A stretch of 64,000 nucleotides of DNA from Frigoribacterium faeni (GTDB taxonomy: Bacteria > Actinomycetota > Actinomycetes > Actinomycetales > Microbacteriaceae). Positions 1 to 8,093 of the stretch are shown here, piece after piece (position 1 is the stretch's first letter; the number at the start of each line of letters is the position of its first letter). The notes under the pieces were generated by a model. It was not told where the DNA came from and made no database searches. It saw only the letters and a list, made by a program, of their open reading frames with translations. The stretch covers positions 1 to 64,000 of the forward strand of contig NZ_BJUV01000014.1 in assembly GCF_007988805.1 (NCBI RefSeq), in the 5' to 3' direction. Made by a program: the position numbers and the translations under genes.

Positions 1-83
1 TCGCGGTGCGGTGGACGGAACGCGGTGCAGTGCGGCGGGTCGGGGCCGGACGCACGCAGGCGTCAGGCGTCAAGCGCCACGCG

Positions 84-1064
84 TCAGGCGAGCCCGAGGG
101 TCGCGAGCGCGCCAGCGTGCCGCACGAGACCTGCCGCGACGGCGTCGGGATGCGCGGCGTACCAGTCGAGATGCGCCTCCCGGACCTGCTCGACCGGCAC
201 GACGGCCCCGTCGACGACCCAGTGGTCGGTCGCCTCGTCGCTCAGCCCGAACGCCTCGATCACGGCCGCCTCACGCGGCGCGTGCACCCGGTCGAGCAGA
301 GGGCGCCCCGGGTCGACGACGTGCTCGGGCAGCCCGAGGACCGCCCGCACACGCCCCGCCGCCGCCGCGAAGACCGAGTTGCCGGGGTGGTTGAGCGTCC
401 GCATCTGGTCGAACAACGGGCGCAGGAACAGGTCGGACAGCACCACCGTCTCGTTCGCGGCCTCGCGTCGGCGCAGCTGCTCGAGGGACTCGTCGGCCAC
501 CGCATGCACCGCCGCCACGTCGAGTCGGCCCGCGAGCCCGGTCGGCCCGACGGCGCGGCCGTCGAGACGGGCGGCGGCCTCGGCCAGCACGCGGAGGTCG
601 TGGTACTCGACCACGGGCGGCACGAGCGATAGGTCGCTGGGCGGCCGGACGATCGCATGGGTCGGATACAGCCCGGCGACGCGCAGCACCGGCACCCGCA
701 CGAGGCGTCCCCCGGCCGGCAGCAGCGACGCCAGCTGAGCCGTGCCGAGCGGCATGCCGTGATAGTCCGCCCGGACGGGCTGCGAGACGAGCACCGCGGC
801 GCGCTCGAGCCAGTACCGGAGGTAGGGCAGGTCGTCGACGGTCAGCTCGTGAACGGCCGGGATGCGGACCGTCGCCAGCGCAGGCCCGTCGAGCATCACG
901 CGCAGGCTCTCGGCCTGGCAGTTGCCCACGACGACGGTCGCGTCCGCCTCGGGCCCGTCGGCGAGCGAGTAGAAGGCGCCGTAGTGGTGCGACCGGGCGT
1001 CCGCGTCGACCGGCGGCGCAGGGCGACCGGCCCGGCTCGGGACGGAGGACGAGGAGGCGCTCAT
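84..1064 (-). CDS. WcbI-type polysaccharide biosynthesis putative acetyltransferase
   Basis: A protein of 326 aa. Residues 44-50 read VVVGNCQ and are followed by AESL, the GNCQ signature that opens WcbI-family proteins (putative acetyltransferases of capsule or surface glycan synthesis). A second conserved stretch near residue 215 (LRPLFDQMRTLNHPGN) also fits this family. No signal peptide or membrane segment is visible, so it is probably cytoplasmic. The start is taken at ATG 1064; a GTG lies one codon upstream and neither has a strong Shine-Dalgarno. The first codons (ASSSS) overlap a partial copy of the dispersed GGAGGCGC motif. The family assignment is good; substrate and reaction are unknown. 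Confidence 0.7.
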   Translation of the reverse strand: MSASSSSVPSRAGRPAPPVDADARSHHYGAFYSLADGPEADATVVVGNCQAESLRVMLDGPALATVRIPAVHELTVDDLPYLRYWLERAAVLVSQPVRADYHGMPLGTAQLASLLPAGGRLVRVPVLRVAGLYPTHAIVRPPSDLSLVPPVVEYHDLRVLAEAAARLDGRAVGPTGLAGRLDVAAVHAVADESLEQLRRREAANETVVLSDLFLRPLFDQMRTLNHPGNSVFAAAAGRVRAVLGLPEHVVDPGRPLLDRVHAPREAAVIEAFGLSDEATDHWVVDGAVVPVEQVREAHLDWYAAHPDAVAAGLVRHAGALATLGLA

Positions 1065-1097
1065 CACCCCAGCATGGCCCGCCCGGCCCCGACGCGG

Positions 1098-2432
1098 TCA
1101 GCGCCCGTAGCTGAGCCGCCGCAGCGCCCATTCGGCCGGTCCGGCCCGGCCTGCGCGTTCGAGCAGCACCGCCACGACGACGGTGACCAGCCACACCGCG
1201 ACGGCGATCAGGCCGATGCGGAGGGTGCCCGCGCCCTCGCCGAGACCGAGCGACCAGGGCTTGAGCAGCGCCACGAACAGCACCGACTGCAGCAGATAGC
1301 AGGTGAGCGACCGACGCCCGACGGCAGCGAGCGCACCGACGACCGCGGCACCGACCCCCGGTGCCGAGGAGGCGCGGGTCGACCGACCCGCCGACCACCA
1401 GCCCACGAGACCGAGGAACGCGAGGGCCCCCGCGATGCCCGTCGTGCCGTGCAGCATCCCGAGCAGGTAGAGCACGACCGGACCCGGCTGCCCGACCCCG
1501 ACGGTCGCGAGCACGAGCGGCAGGGCGCCGACGATGCTGATCGGGAACCCGATGAGGGCCAGGCGGCGGAGCAACGGCAGGTGCGCGGCCGGATCCTCGA
1601 GCACACGTCGGCGCCCGAGCAGGGTCCCGACGGCGGCGATCGGCAGCAGCATCGCGACGGTGAACGGCGCCGTGACGGCGAGCCCGAGCAGGGCGATGAC
1701 CCGCCAGAGCAGATCGCCGAGCACGGTGTCGGGGCCGATCGGCAGCCAGCTGGTGTCGCCCATCCCCCCGGCGAGCCCGTCGACGCCTGCGACCACCACG
1801 AAGACGACCAGCGTCGACCAGCCGATCACCCGGAACGTCCGGTCGCTCGCGGCGAAGAGACCCGCCAGGACGAGTCCGAGCGCCCCGTAGCTGAGCAGGA
1901 TGTCGCCCTCGAAGAGCAGCACGATGTGCAGCGCGCCGAACACGATCAGCCAGAGGCTCCGCCGCAGCAGCAGCGCACGGGCGGCGTTCCTCGGCACGCC
2001 GCGCTCGGCCTGCCGCCGTATCAGCACCGTGAACCCGTAGGCGAAGAGCAGGGTGAAGAGCGGGAACGCGCGGTTGTCGACGAACGTGCCGACGATCACG
2101 TCGGCCACGCGGTCGCCCGTGGAGCCGTCGACGGGTCGGGCGAGCGGCCCGAGCACCCGATCGCCGATGTAGTACACCGAGTTCGCCAGCGCGATGCCGA
2201 GCAGGGCGATCCCGCGCAGCAGATCGGGGGCGATGAATCGCTCGGACGCCGCGACGGGGCCGCTGTACGCGACGGGTGCGTCGCGGACCGCGACGGCCGG
2301 GGCGATCGGAGGCCCGCCGACCGGACGAGCCGCGCCGGAAGGCGTCCCGTCCGAGGATGTCGGAGAGGGCAGGCGCGGGCCGGGCGGCGGAGCGGCCGGC
2401 GATCGGTCGTGGTCGTCTGGGCTCGTGGTCAC
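1098..2432 (-). CDS. DUF418 (YeiB-like) multi-pass membrane protein
   Basis: A protein of 444 aa with about ten hydrophobic segments. After a Pro/Ala-rich cytoplasmic tail (residues 1-60) it has the DLLRGIALLGI signature near residue 70, typical of YeiB/DUF418 proteins. It ends with the family C-terminus GPAEWALRRLSYG. The family sits in the cytoplasmic membrane and its function is unknown. An extramembrane loop near residue 352 is encoded by an exact copy of the dispersed 18-nt motif and reads TRASS. The gene is 33 bp upstream of the WcbI-type gene on the same strand and may be co-transcribed with it. Assignment is by signature; no substrate is proposed. Confidence 0.85.
   Translation of the reverse strand: MTTSPDDHDRSPAAPPPGPRLPSPTSSDGTPSGAARPVGGPPIAPAVAVRDAPVAYSGPVAASERFIAPDLLRGIALLGIALANSVYYIGDRVLGPLARPVDGSTGDRVADVIVGTFVDNRAFPLFTLLFAYGFTVLIRRQAERGVPRNAARALLLRRSLWLIVFGALHIVLLFEGDILLSYGALGLVLAGLFAASDRTFRVIGWSTLVVFVVVAGVDGLAGGMGDTSWLPIGPDTVLGDLLWRVIALLGLAVTAPFTVAMLLPIAAVGTLLGRRRVLEDPAAHLPLLRRLALIGFPISIVGALPLVLATVGVGQPGPVVLYLLGMLHGTTGIAGALAFLGLVGWWSAGRSTRASSAPGVGAAVVGALAAVGRRSLTCYLLQSVLFVALLKPWSLGLGEGAGTLRIGLIAVAVWLVTVVVAVLLERAGRAGPAEWALRRLSYGR
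1364..1381 (+). repeat. dispersed 18-nt motif, exact copy 1
   Basis: CCGAGGAGGCGCGGGTCG on the plus strand, inside the DUF418 gene, where the coding strand reads TRASS in a loop. One of five exact copies in the window. Confidence 0.85.
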
Positions 2433-2497
2433 GGACCCAGCCTGGCCGACGACCGGCGCCTCCCACCTCCGCCGAAGGAGGGAGATGGTGGAGTCGG

Positions 2498-2521
2498 CCT
2501 CCCCCCCTCCGGCTGGGGAGG
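2498..2521. terminator. hairpin between glutaredoxin-like and DUF418 genes
   Basis: An inverted repeat, CCTCCCC and GGGGAGG, with a 10-nt loop lies between the stop of the glutaredoxin-like gene and the start of the DUF418 gene. There is no T-tract, so termination is only a suggestion. Confidence 0.35.
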
Positions 2522-2540
2522 AGAGGGGCTCGGGGGCCGG

Positions 2541-2786
2541 TCAGAGCTTGGCGGCCAGCTCCGGGTCGGTGGGCTCGACGAGATGGCTGCCGTCGGGGAA
2601 CACCACGACGGGGATGTTCGTGCGGCCGCTGACGGCGTAGGCGCGATCGGCCCCGTCGGCGACGGCCTCGAGGTCGACGTAGTCGTACTCGACGCCCGTC
2701 GAGTCGAGCAGCGCCTTCGAACGACGGCAGTCGCGGCACCATTCGGCGCCGAACATGAGGATGCGGTCGGGGGCACTGTCAGACAT
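2541..2786 (-). CDS. glutaredoxin/mycoredoxin-like thiol protein
   Basis: A protein of 81 aa with the glutaredoxin layout: a beta strand, WCRDC at residues 16-20 as the redox-active CxxC, the cis-proline stretch NIPVVVFPDG, and a C-terminal ELAAKL helix. Size and motif fit the actinobacterial glutaredoxin-like/mycoredoxin group, which reduces mixed disulfides (with mycothiol in actinomycetes) in the cytoplasm. The start is ATG 2786; the frame runs further upstream but the family begins here. The gene stands alone, divergent from the amidohydrolase at 2882. The exact physiological partner cannot be read from the sequence. Confidence 0.8.
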   Translation of the reverse strand: MSDSAPDRILMFGAEWCRDCRRSKALLDSTGVEYDYVDLEAVADGADRAYAVSGRTNIPVVVFPDGSHLVEPTDPELAAKL

Positions 2787-2829
2787 GAGCAGGAGTGTAA
2801 TCCTCGACCCCTGAGTCCCACCGGGACGG

Positions 2830-2847
2830 CCGAGGAGGCGCGGGTAA
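2830..2847 (+). repeat. dispersed 18-nt motif, near copy (16/18)
   Basis: An intergenic copy, CCGAGGAGGCGCGGGTAA, in the space between the divergent glutaredoxin-like and amidohydrolase genes. Because it lies outside coding sequence, codon or protein constraint cannot explain it. Confidence 0.7.
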
Positions 2848-2881
2848 CGTCCCCGACACACGGCGCTGCTAGACACGCCCC

Positions 2882-4204
2882 ATGCTCGAGATCACCGGCG
2901 CCACGCGCATCGTCGTCGACGAGACGACCGAGACCACCGGCAGCCTCTTCGTCGACGGCGGGGTGATCGTCGACGGCTCGTCGGGGGTCGTCACCGAGAC
3001 CGTCGACGCGAGCGGCTGCGTGGTCACCCCCGGCCTCGTCAACGCCCACCACCATCTGCTGCAGAGCGGATTCCGCACCCTGCCGGGCACGCGCGGCGTG
3101 CCGATGAAGGACTGGCTGCCGACGATGGCGGCGGCCTACGGCGCCGCGCGGATCGACCCCTCGCTCGTGTCGGCGACGACCGCCGTCGGGGTCGCGGAGG
3201 GCCTGCTCAGCGGGGTGACGACCGTCGCCGACCACCAGCTGAACTGGCCGTCGCCCGAGACCGCGACCACCGACGACACCGTGGCCGTCGCCCGCTCGAT
3301 CGCCGACGCCGCCCGGGCCCTCGGGGGCCGCCTGGTGTTCGTTCGCGGCTCGGCGCGCGACGACCCGCAGTCCGCGGCCGCGTCGGCGGAGGCGATCGTG
3401 CGCGACCTGCTGACCCGCGCCTCCGGGGACATCCCGACCGGCGGGGTGACCGACGACGGCATGCTGCAGATCGCGGTCGGACCGGCCGGCGTGCACAGCG
3501 ACTCGCGCGAGACCTTCCAGCTGCTCGGCGAGGTCGCCGCCCGCCACGGGCTGAGGAGGCGCACCCAGGCGAACGAGCAGGTCGACGTCGTGATCGCCCT
3601 CGAACGGTACGGGCGCCGACCGCTCGATCTGCTCGACGAGTGGGGCTGGCTCGCCCCCGACGTCACCGTGGCCCACCTCTGCGCCGTGGACGCGAGCGAG
3701 ATCGCACGGCTGGTCGCCGCCGGCGTCACGGCCACCCACGCCCCGGGCTGCGACCTGCCGATGGGCTGGGGCATCGCGCCGGTGGCCGCGCTGCAGGCCG
3801 CCGGCGTCGTGGTCGGGCTCGGCACGAGCGGCGGCGGCAGCAACGACGCCGGTCACCTGCTCGCCGATGCGCGGCTCGCGATGCAGGTCGCTCCGCTGGT
3901 CGGGCCCGCCCTCTCGGCCCGGACGGTGCTCGGCATGGCGACGGCGGGCTCCGCGGCCGGCCTCGGGCGCTCCGAGCTCGGCCACCTGCGGCCCGGAGCC
4001 GCGGCCGACCTCTGCCTCTGGGACGTCTCGGGCGTCGCCGACGCCGGCGTGGCCGACCCCGTCGCGGGGCTGCTCTGGGCGTCGCCGGGACGCCGACCGC
4101 GTGACGTGTACGTCGCAGGCCGACCCGTGGTGCGCGAGGGGCGCCTCCTCGCCGCCGACGAGCGCGACCTCGTCGCCGCCCTCGCCGCCCGCCTCGCTCG
4201 CTGA
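2882..4204 (+). CDS. 8-oxoguanine deaminase/AtzB-like amidohydrolase with altered metal site
   Basis: A 440-aa amidohydrolase-superfamily protein closest in layout to 8-oxoguanine deaminase, AtzB and TrzN. The first metal pair is present (HHH at 56-58 in NAHHHLLQ), as are TTVADH near 113-118 and the later His (AHLC, H265). Two other usual ligands are missing. The family string HTHLAE is replaced by RTQANE (Gln229 in place of the metal His, Glu232 kept). The catalytic Asp of VDGSASND is replaced in GTSGGGSND (Ser316). Activity on a purine-like ring is therefore doubtful; it may be a divergent or inactive paralogue. It is convergent with the [2Fe-2S] reductase gene and close to other heterocycle genes. 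Confidence 0.75.
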   Translation: MLEITGATRIVVDETTETTGSLFVDGGVIVDGSSGVVTETVDASGCVVTPGLVNAHHHLLQSGFRTLPGTRGVPMKDWLPTMAAAYGAARIDPSLVSATTAVGVAEGLLSGVTTVADHQLNWPSPETATTDDTVAVARSIADAARALGGRLVFVRGSARDDPQSAAASAEAIVRDLLTRASGDIPTGGVTDDGMLQIAVGPAGVHSDSRETFQLLGEVAARHGLRRRTQANEQVDVVIALERYGRRPLDLLDEWGWLAPDVTVAHLCAVDASEIARLVAAGVTATHAPGCDLPMGWGIAPVAALQAAGVVVGLGTSGGGSNDAGHLLADARLAMQVAPLVGPALSARTVLGMATAGSAAGLGRSELGHLRPGAAADLCLWDVSGVADAGVADPVAGLLWASPGRRPRDVYVAGRPVVREGRLLAADERDLVAALAARLAR

Positions 4205-4251
4205 ACGCCGCGCCGCGCTGAACGCCGCGCCGCGCTGAACGCCGCGCCGCG
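4201..4251 (+). repeat. 17-bp tandem repeat, three exact copies
   Basis: CTGAACGCCGCGCCGCG is repeated three times head to tail. It covers the stop codon of the amidohydrolase and runs to the stop of the convergent reductase. It can fold on itself and may act as a shared 3' region; a slippage origin is likely. Confidence 0.8.
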
Positions 4252-5214
4252 CTACAGGTCGAGCACGAGCCTCGGGCACGCCGCCCGCGACACGCAGACG
4301 AACATCCGGTCGTTCGCGGCCTGCTCATCGGGCGTGAGGATCGAGTCGCGGTGGTCGACCTCGCCCTCGAGCACAGTGGTCTCGCAGGTGCCGCAGGTGC
4401 CCTCGCGGCAGCTCGACAGGACGAGCACGCCGGCCTCCTCGACGACGTCGAGCACCGACCGGTCCGGAGGCACGGTGACGGTCAGCCCCGACTCCGCCAG
4501 CTCGACCTCGAACGCCTCGTGCAGCACGGGCTCGCCCACCGCCTTGGGCTCGAACCGCTCGACGACGACCTGCCGCCCGGCACCGGCGACCTCGATCGCC
4601 TCCACCATGCGCTCGGGACCGCAGCAGTACGTCGTCGTGAACGCGGCCATGCCGGCGAACAGGCCGTCGAGGTCGAGCCGCCCGCCCTCGTCGCCGACGT
4701 GCAGCACGAGGCGGTCGCCGTGCAGCGCCGTCAGCTCGTCGAGCATCGCCATGGTCGAGCGCGAGCGCCCCGCGTAGTGCAGCACGTAGTCGACCCCGGC
4801 GTGCGCGGCGGCGCGGGCCATCGCCGAGATCGGGGTGATGCCGATGCCGCCCGCCACGAGCACGTAGGAGGTGCCGCGTCGGGGCTCGAACTCGAAGTGG
4901 TTGCGCGGCCCGGCGATCCGGACCGTGTCGCCGACGGCCAGGTGCTCGTGGAGCCAGGCCGAGCCTCCTCGTCCGTCCGGCTCGCGCAGCACGCCGATCC
5001 GCCAGGTACCGGCCACGGGGTCGCCGCAGAGCGAGTACTGCCGCACCTCGCCGCCGGGCAGGGCGACGTCGACGTGGGCGCCGGCCTCCCAGCCGGGCAG
5101 CGGCGAGCCGTCGGGCGCGGCGAGGTCGAAGAGGTCGACGGCGTCGGCGGCGCGCGTGCGACCGGTGACGACGAGGTCGAGGGCGGTCTCGGACAGGCGG
5201 GTCGGGGCGGTCAC
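4252..5214 (-). CDS. ferredoxin reductase of the VanB/PDR type (flavin, NAD, C-terminal [2Fe-2S])
   Basis: A 320-aa oxygenase-reductase-like protein. Residues 1-105 form the flavin-binding barrel with RQYSL, the pyridine-nucleotide domain has VAGGIGITP near 120, and the C-terminal plant-type ferredoxin has Cys at 269, 274, 277 and 307. Such proteins move electrons from NAD(P)H to a partner oxygenase or demethylase. No Rieske or other terminal oxygenase is seen in this window. The start GTG 5214 overlaps the TGA of the XRE-cupin gene (GTGA), so the two are translationally coupled. The partner enzyme is the open question; the reductase fold itself is clear. Confidence 0.85.
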   Translation of the reverse strand: MTAPTRLSETALDLVVTGRTRAADAVDLFDLAAPDGSPLPGWEAGAHVDVALPGGEVRQYSLCGDPVAGTWRIGVLREPDGRGGSAWLHEHLAVGDTVRIAGPRNHFEFEPRRGTSYVLVAGGIGITPISAMARAAAHAGVDYVLHYAGRSRSTMAMLDELTALHGDRLVLHVGDEGGRLDLDGLFAGMAAFTTTYCCGPERMVEAIEVAGAGRQVVVERFEPKAVGEPVLHEAFEVELAESGLTVTVPPDRSVLDVVEEAGVLVLSSCREGTCGTCETTVLEGEVDHRDSILTPDEQAANDRMFVCVSRAACPRLVLDL

Positions 5215-5798
5215 ACGGGCTCCGGTCTCTGTTTGACGACGAACAGGCGGTAGCCGCCGTCGTCCACGGCGTTCCAGCGGTGCGGGGTGCCGCCGACGTA
5301 GTAGAGCGAGTCGCCCGTCTCGAGCAGCCGAGTGCCCTCGGGCCTCAGGTCGACCTGCAGACGGCCGGCCAGCACGTGGACGAACTCGTCCTCCGCGTGC
5401 CGGAAGAACTCGCCGGGATCGCGGTTGTAGCCGGTCATCTCCATCGGATGGAACGGCCGGTCGCCGTGGGTCAGGAGGCGCGCGGACGCCTGCCCGTAGC
5501 TGCCCGTCGAGCCGTCGTCGGCCGACACGAAGACGACCCCCGGCTGGTCGTCCGAGCGCCGCCCGTCGACCGGGGCGAGCAGCTCGACCTGGCTCGACCC
5601 GAGCGCTCGGGCGATCTTCTCGAGCGAGACCATGCTCGGCCGGGTGAGGCCGCGCTCGAGCTGGCTGAGGAACGGGTGCGACAGCCGCGCCTCGCCGGCG
5701 AGCTGGACGAGGGTCAGCCCGCGAGCGCGACGGAGGGCGCGGATGCGGCCGCCGACGGCCAGCGCCTGCTGGTCGACGGGAGCGTCGAGGGACGTGAC
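5211..5798 (-). CDS. XRE-family regulator with C-terminal cupin domain
   Basis: About 195 aa. An HTH_3 domain (roughly 15-75, with RRARGLTLVQLAGEARLS and FLSQLERG) is joined to a cupin domain (about 110-190, HAEDEFVHVLAGRLQV). This is the PuuR/SutR-like layout of repressors that sense a metabolite in the cupin. It is probably the local regulator of the reductase gene it overlaps and of the divergent deaminase/ABC operon. The start is unclear: AGGAGG (5804-5809) stands five bases before a non-standard GTC codon at 5798. In-frame alternatives are TTG 5864 and ATG 5924, but the latter lies inside a promoter-like sequence. Confidence 0.8.
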   Translation of the reverse strand, partial: VTSLDAPVDQQALAVGGRIRALRRARGLTLVQLAGEARLSHPFLSQLERGLTRPSMVSLEKIARALGSSQVELLAPVDGRRSDDQPGVVFVSADDGSTGSYGQASARLLTHGDRPFHPMEMTGYNRDPGEFFRHAEDEFVHVLAGRLQVDLRPEGTRLLETGDSLYYVGGTPHRWNAVDDGGYRLFVVKQRPEPV

Positions 5799-5909
5799 GG
5801 GGGCCTCCTGGGTCGGGTGGTCAGACGAGTGTCTATCACGGGGTCCGGTGCGGGATCCGAGCAATTTACACGGCGAAACGGTCGCGTCATCTGTCGGAAA
5901 CGAGCCGTC

Positions 5910-5938
5910 CTTAGATTGACCCATGTTGACGCCATCAA
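5910..5938 (-). promoter_or_regulatory. promoter-like sequence for the XRE-cupin/reductase operon
   Basis: On the minus strand TTGATG (5933-5938) and TCTAAG (5910-5915) are separated by 17 bp. Transcription would begin near 5903, leaving about 100 nt of leader before the AGGAGG at 5804-5809. Inferred from consensus only. Confidence 0.35.
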
Positions 5939-6043
5939 CATTCTGCGCGCAACCCGACACACCCGCCCGACCCGCTCCGAGCCTCCGATCACCCGATCGA
6001 CGCGACCGAGCGGCACCCCCGATCCCGATCCGGAGGCTCCGCC

Positions 6044-7306
6044 GTGACCCGACTCCCCCGCCAGCTCTCGCTGCTGCGGAACGCCGCGCTGCCCGACGGC
6101 TCGACGGTCGACGTGCGGATCGAGGGCGACACCGTCGCGGCGGTGCTCCCCGCGGGCACGGCGCCGGCGGCCCCCGGGTCCGAGACGCTCGACCTCGCCG
6201 GCCACGTGCTGCTCACGGCGCCGGCCGAGCCGCACGCGCACCTCGACAAGGCCCTCTCGTGGGACGCCATCCGACCGCCGATGGGCGACCTCGAGCTCGC
6301 GATCGCCTCGTGGCGGGTCTACGCCGCGACGATGACCGTCGACGACATCGCCGACCGCGCCCGCCGCCAGCTGCTCGCCATGCTCGCGCAGGGCACGACG
6401 GCCGTCCGCACCCACGTCGACGTGCTGCTCGGCGGCGACGCCACGCGGGGCGCCGAGGCGCTCGTCCGGGTGCGCGACGAGCTGCGCGACCTGATCGACG
6501 TCGAGATCGTCGCGCTCGCCTCGCAGGACTCCCCCGACTCCGACGTCGAGGCGGTGCTCGATCTGGGCGTCGACCTCATAGGAGGCGCACCCCACCTCTC
6601 GAGGGACCCGCAGGGCGACCTGCACCGCCTCCTCGACCTGGCCGAGCGCCGCGGCGTCGGCGTCGACCTGCACACCGACGAGAGCCTCGACGGCGCCGTG
6701 ACCCTCGACGCCTTCGCCCGCCGGGTCGTCGACTGGACCACGACGGTGTCCGCCGGGCACTGCAGCCGGCTCGGCTCGATGCCCGTCGAGCAGCGGGACG
6801 AGGTCATCGCGGCCGTGCGCGCCGCCGACATCGGCATCATCGCGAACCCCATCACGAACCTCTACCTGCAGGGCTGGGACCGCCCCGTCTCCACTCCCCG
6901 CGGCCTCACCGCCCTGCGCCCGCTGCTCGACGCCGGCGTCCGCCTCGCGGCCGGCGCGGACAACGTCCGCGACCCGTTCAACCCCCTGGGCCGCAGCGAC
7001 GCGCTCGAGACGGCGATGCTGCTCGTCACCGCCGGGCACCTCACCATCGACGAGGCCTACGCGGCGGTGAGCGACAGCGCGCGGTCGGTCATGGGCCTGC
7101 CGCAGGCCGGAGCCGTGGTCGGGGCGCGAGCCGAGTTCCTGGCGATCCGCGCCTCCTCGCTGGCCGACGTCGTCGCGAGCGCGTCGCCCGACCGCTTCGC
7201 CGTGCACGCCGGGCGCCTCGTCGCCGCGAGCCGCGTCACCCGCGAGGTCGCCGACCCCGCGCCCACCGCCGCCGAGCACGCCCTGACCCTCACAGAGACC
7301 AGGTGA
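6044..7306 (+). CDS. CodA-like cytosine deaminase-family amidohydrolase
   Basis: A 420-aa member of the cytosine deaminase branch. All expected metal and catalytic positions are visible: HAH at 64-66, HTDE at 210-213, GHC (H239) and the terminal Asp in GADNVRDPFNP (D306). It should hydrolyse an amino- or cyclic amide group on a pyrimidine-like ring in the cytoplasm. Start GTG 6044. It opens a rightward operon and is followed after 7 bp by the ABC ATPase gene, so its substrate is probably what that importer delivers. Whether that is cytosine, creatinine-like or another heterocycle cannot be told from the sequence. Confidence 0.85.
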   Translation: MTRLPRQLSLLRNAALPDGSTVDVRIEGDTVAAVLPAGTAPAAPGSETLDLAGHVLLTAPAEPHAHLDKALSWDAIRPPMGDLELAIASWRVYAATMTVDDIADRARRQLLAMLAQGTTAVRTHVDVLLGGDATRGAEALVRVRDELRDLIDVEIVALASQDSPDSDVEAVLDLGVDLIGGAPHLSRDPQGDLHRLLDLAERRGVGVDLHTDESLDGAVTLDAFARRVVDWTTTVSAGHCSRLGSMPVEQRDEVIAAVRAADIGIIANPITNLYLQGWDRPVSTPRGLTALRPLLDAGVRLAAGADNVRDPFNPLGRSDALETAMLLVTAGHLTIDEAYAAVSDSARSVMGLPQAGAVVGARAEFLAIRASSLADVVASASPDRFAVHAGRLVAASRVTREVADPAPTAAEHALTLTETR

Positions 7307-7313
7307 CCCGACC

Positions 7314-8093
7314 ATGACCACCACCACACCGACCATCGCTCCCCCGACGGCCACGCGCACCGACACCCTGCTCGACTTCCGCGACGTCGCCATGCGGTTC
7401 GCCAACGGCACGGTCGCGCTCCGCGACGTCGACCTCACCGTCGACCGCGGCGAGTTCGTCACCGTCGTCGGCCCCTCCGGCTGCGGCAAGTCGACGCTGC
7501 TGCGCATCGCCTCCGGTCTCGAGCGCGCCTCGGAGGGCGTCGCCGAGGTCGACACCGACCGGATCGGCTACGTGTTCCAGGACGCCACGCTCCTGCCCTG
7601 GCGCACGGTGCGCGACAACGTCGAGCTGCTCGCCGAGCTCAACGGCGCGTCGAAGGCGGTCCGCCGGGCCGCCGCGCAGGAGTCGATCGATCTGGTCGGC
7701 CTCTCCGGCTTCGAGTCGAACCTGCCGAAGGAGCTGTCGGGCGGCATGCGGATGCGCGCCTCGCTCGCCCGGTCGCTGACCCTCGACCCCGAGCTGTTCC
7801 TCTTCGACGAGCCGTTCGGCGCCCTCGACGAGATCACCCGCGAGCGCCTCAACGACGAGCTGCTGCGGCTGTTCGTCGAGAAGCGCTTCGCCGGCCTGTT
7901 CATCACCCACTCCGTGTCGGAGGCCGTGTACCTCTCGACGCGGGTGATCGTCATGTCGGGGCGGCCCGGGCGCATCGTCGGCGAGTTCGACGTGCCGTTC
8001 CCGATGCCCCGCGACCCCGAGATCCGCTTCACCGCCGAGTTCGCCGAACTGGTCGGCGAGGTCAGCCACGCACTCCGAGAAGGGCACAACTGA
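7314..8093 (+). CDS. ABC transporter ATP-binding protein (SsuB/TauB/ThiZ type)
   Basis: A 259-aa ATPase with Walker A GPSGCGKST at 53-61, signature LSGGM at 141-145 and Walker B FLFDEP at 162-167. It energises import through the permease whose ATG shares the last base of this stop codon (TGATG at 8091-8095). The sequence belongs to the nitrate/sulfonate/taurine/pyrimidine-precursor group of importers, which pair with NMT1-like binding proteins such as the one encoded at 9123. It acts on the inner face of the membrane. Confidence 0.92.
   Translation: MTTTTPTIAPPTATRTDTLLDFRDVAMRFANGTVALRDVDLTVDRGEFVTVVGPSGCGKSTLLRIASGLERASEGVAEVDTDRIGYVFQDATLLPWRTVRDNVELLAELNGASKAVRRAAAQESIDLVGLSGFESNLPKELSGGMRMRASLARSLTLDPELFLFDEPFGALDEITRERLNDELLRLFVEKRFAGLFITHSVSEAVYLSTRVIVMSGRPGRIVGEFDVPFPMPRDPEIRFTAEFAELVGEVSHALREGHN

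Noticed and set aside
657-2966. A 769-codon plus-strand frame
   Set aside because: Antisense to the DUF418 and glutaredoxin-like genes; composition is charged and repetitive with no domain.
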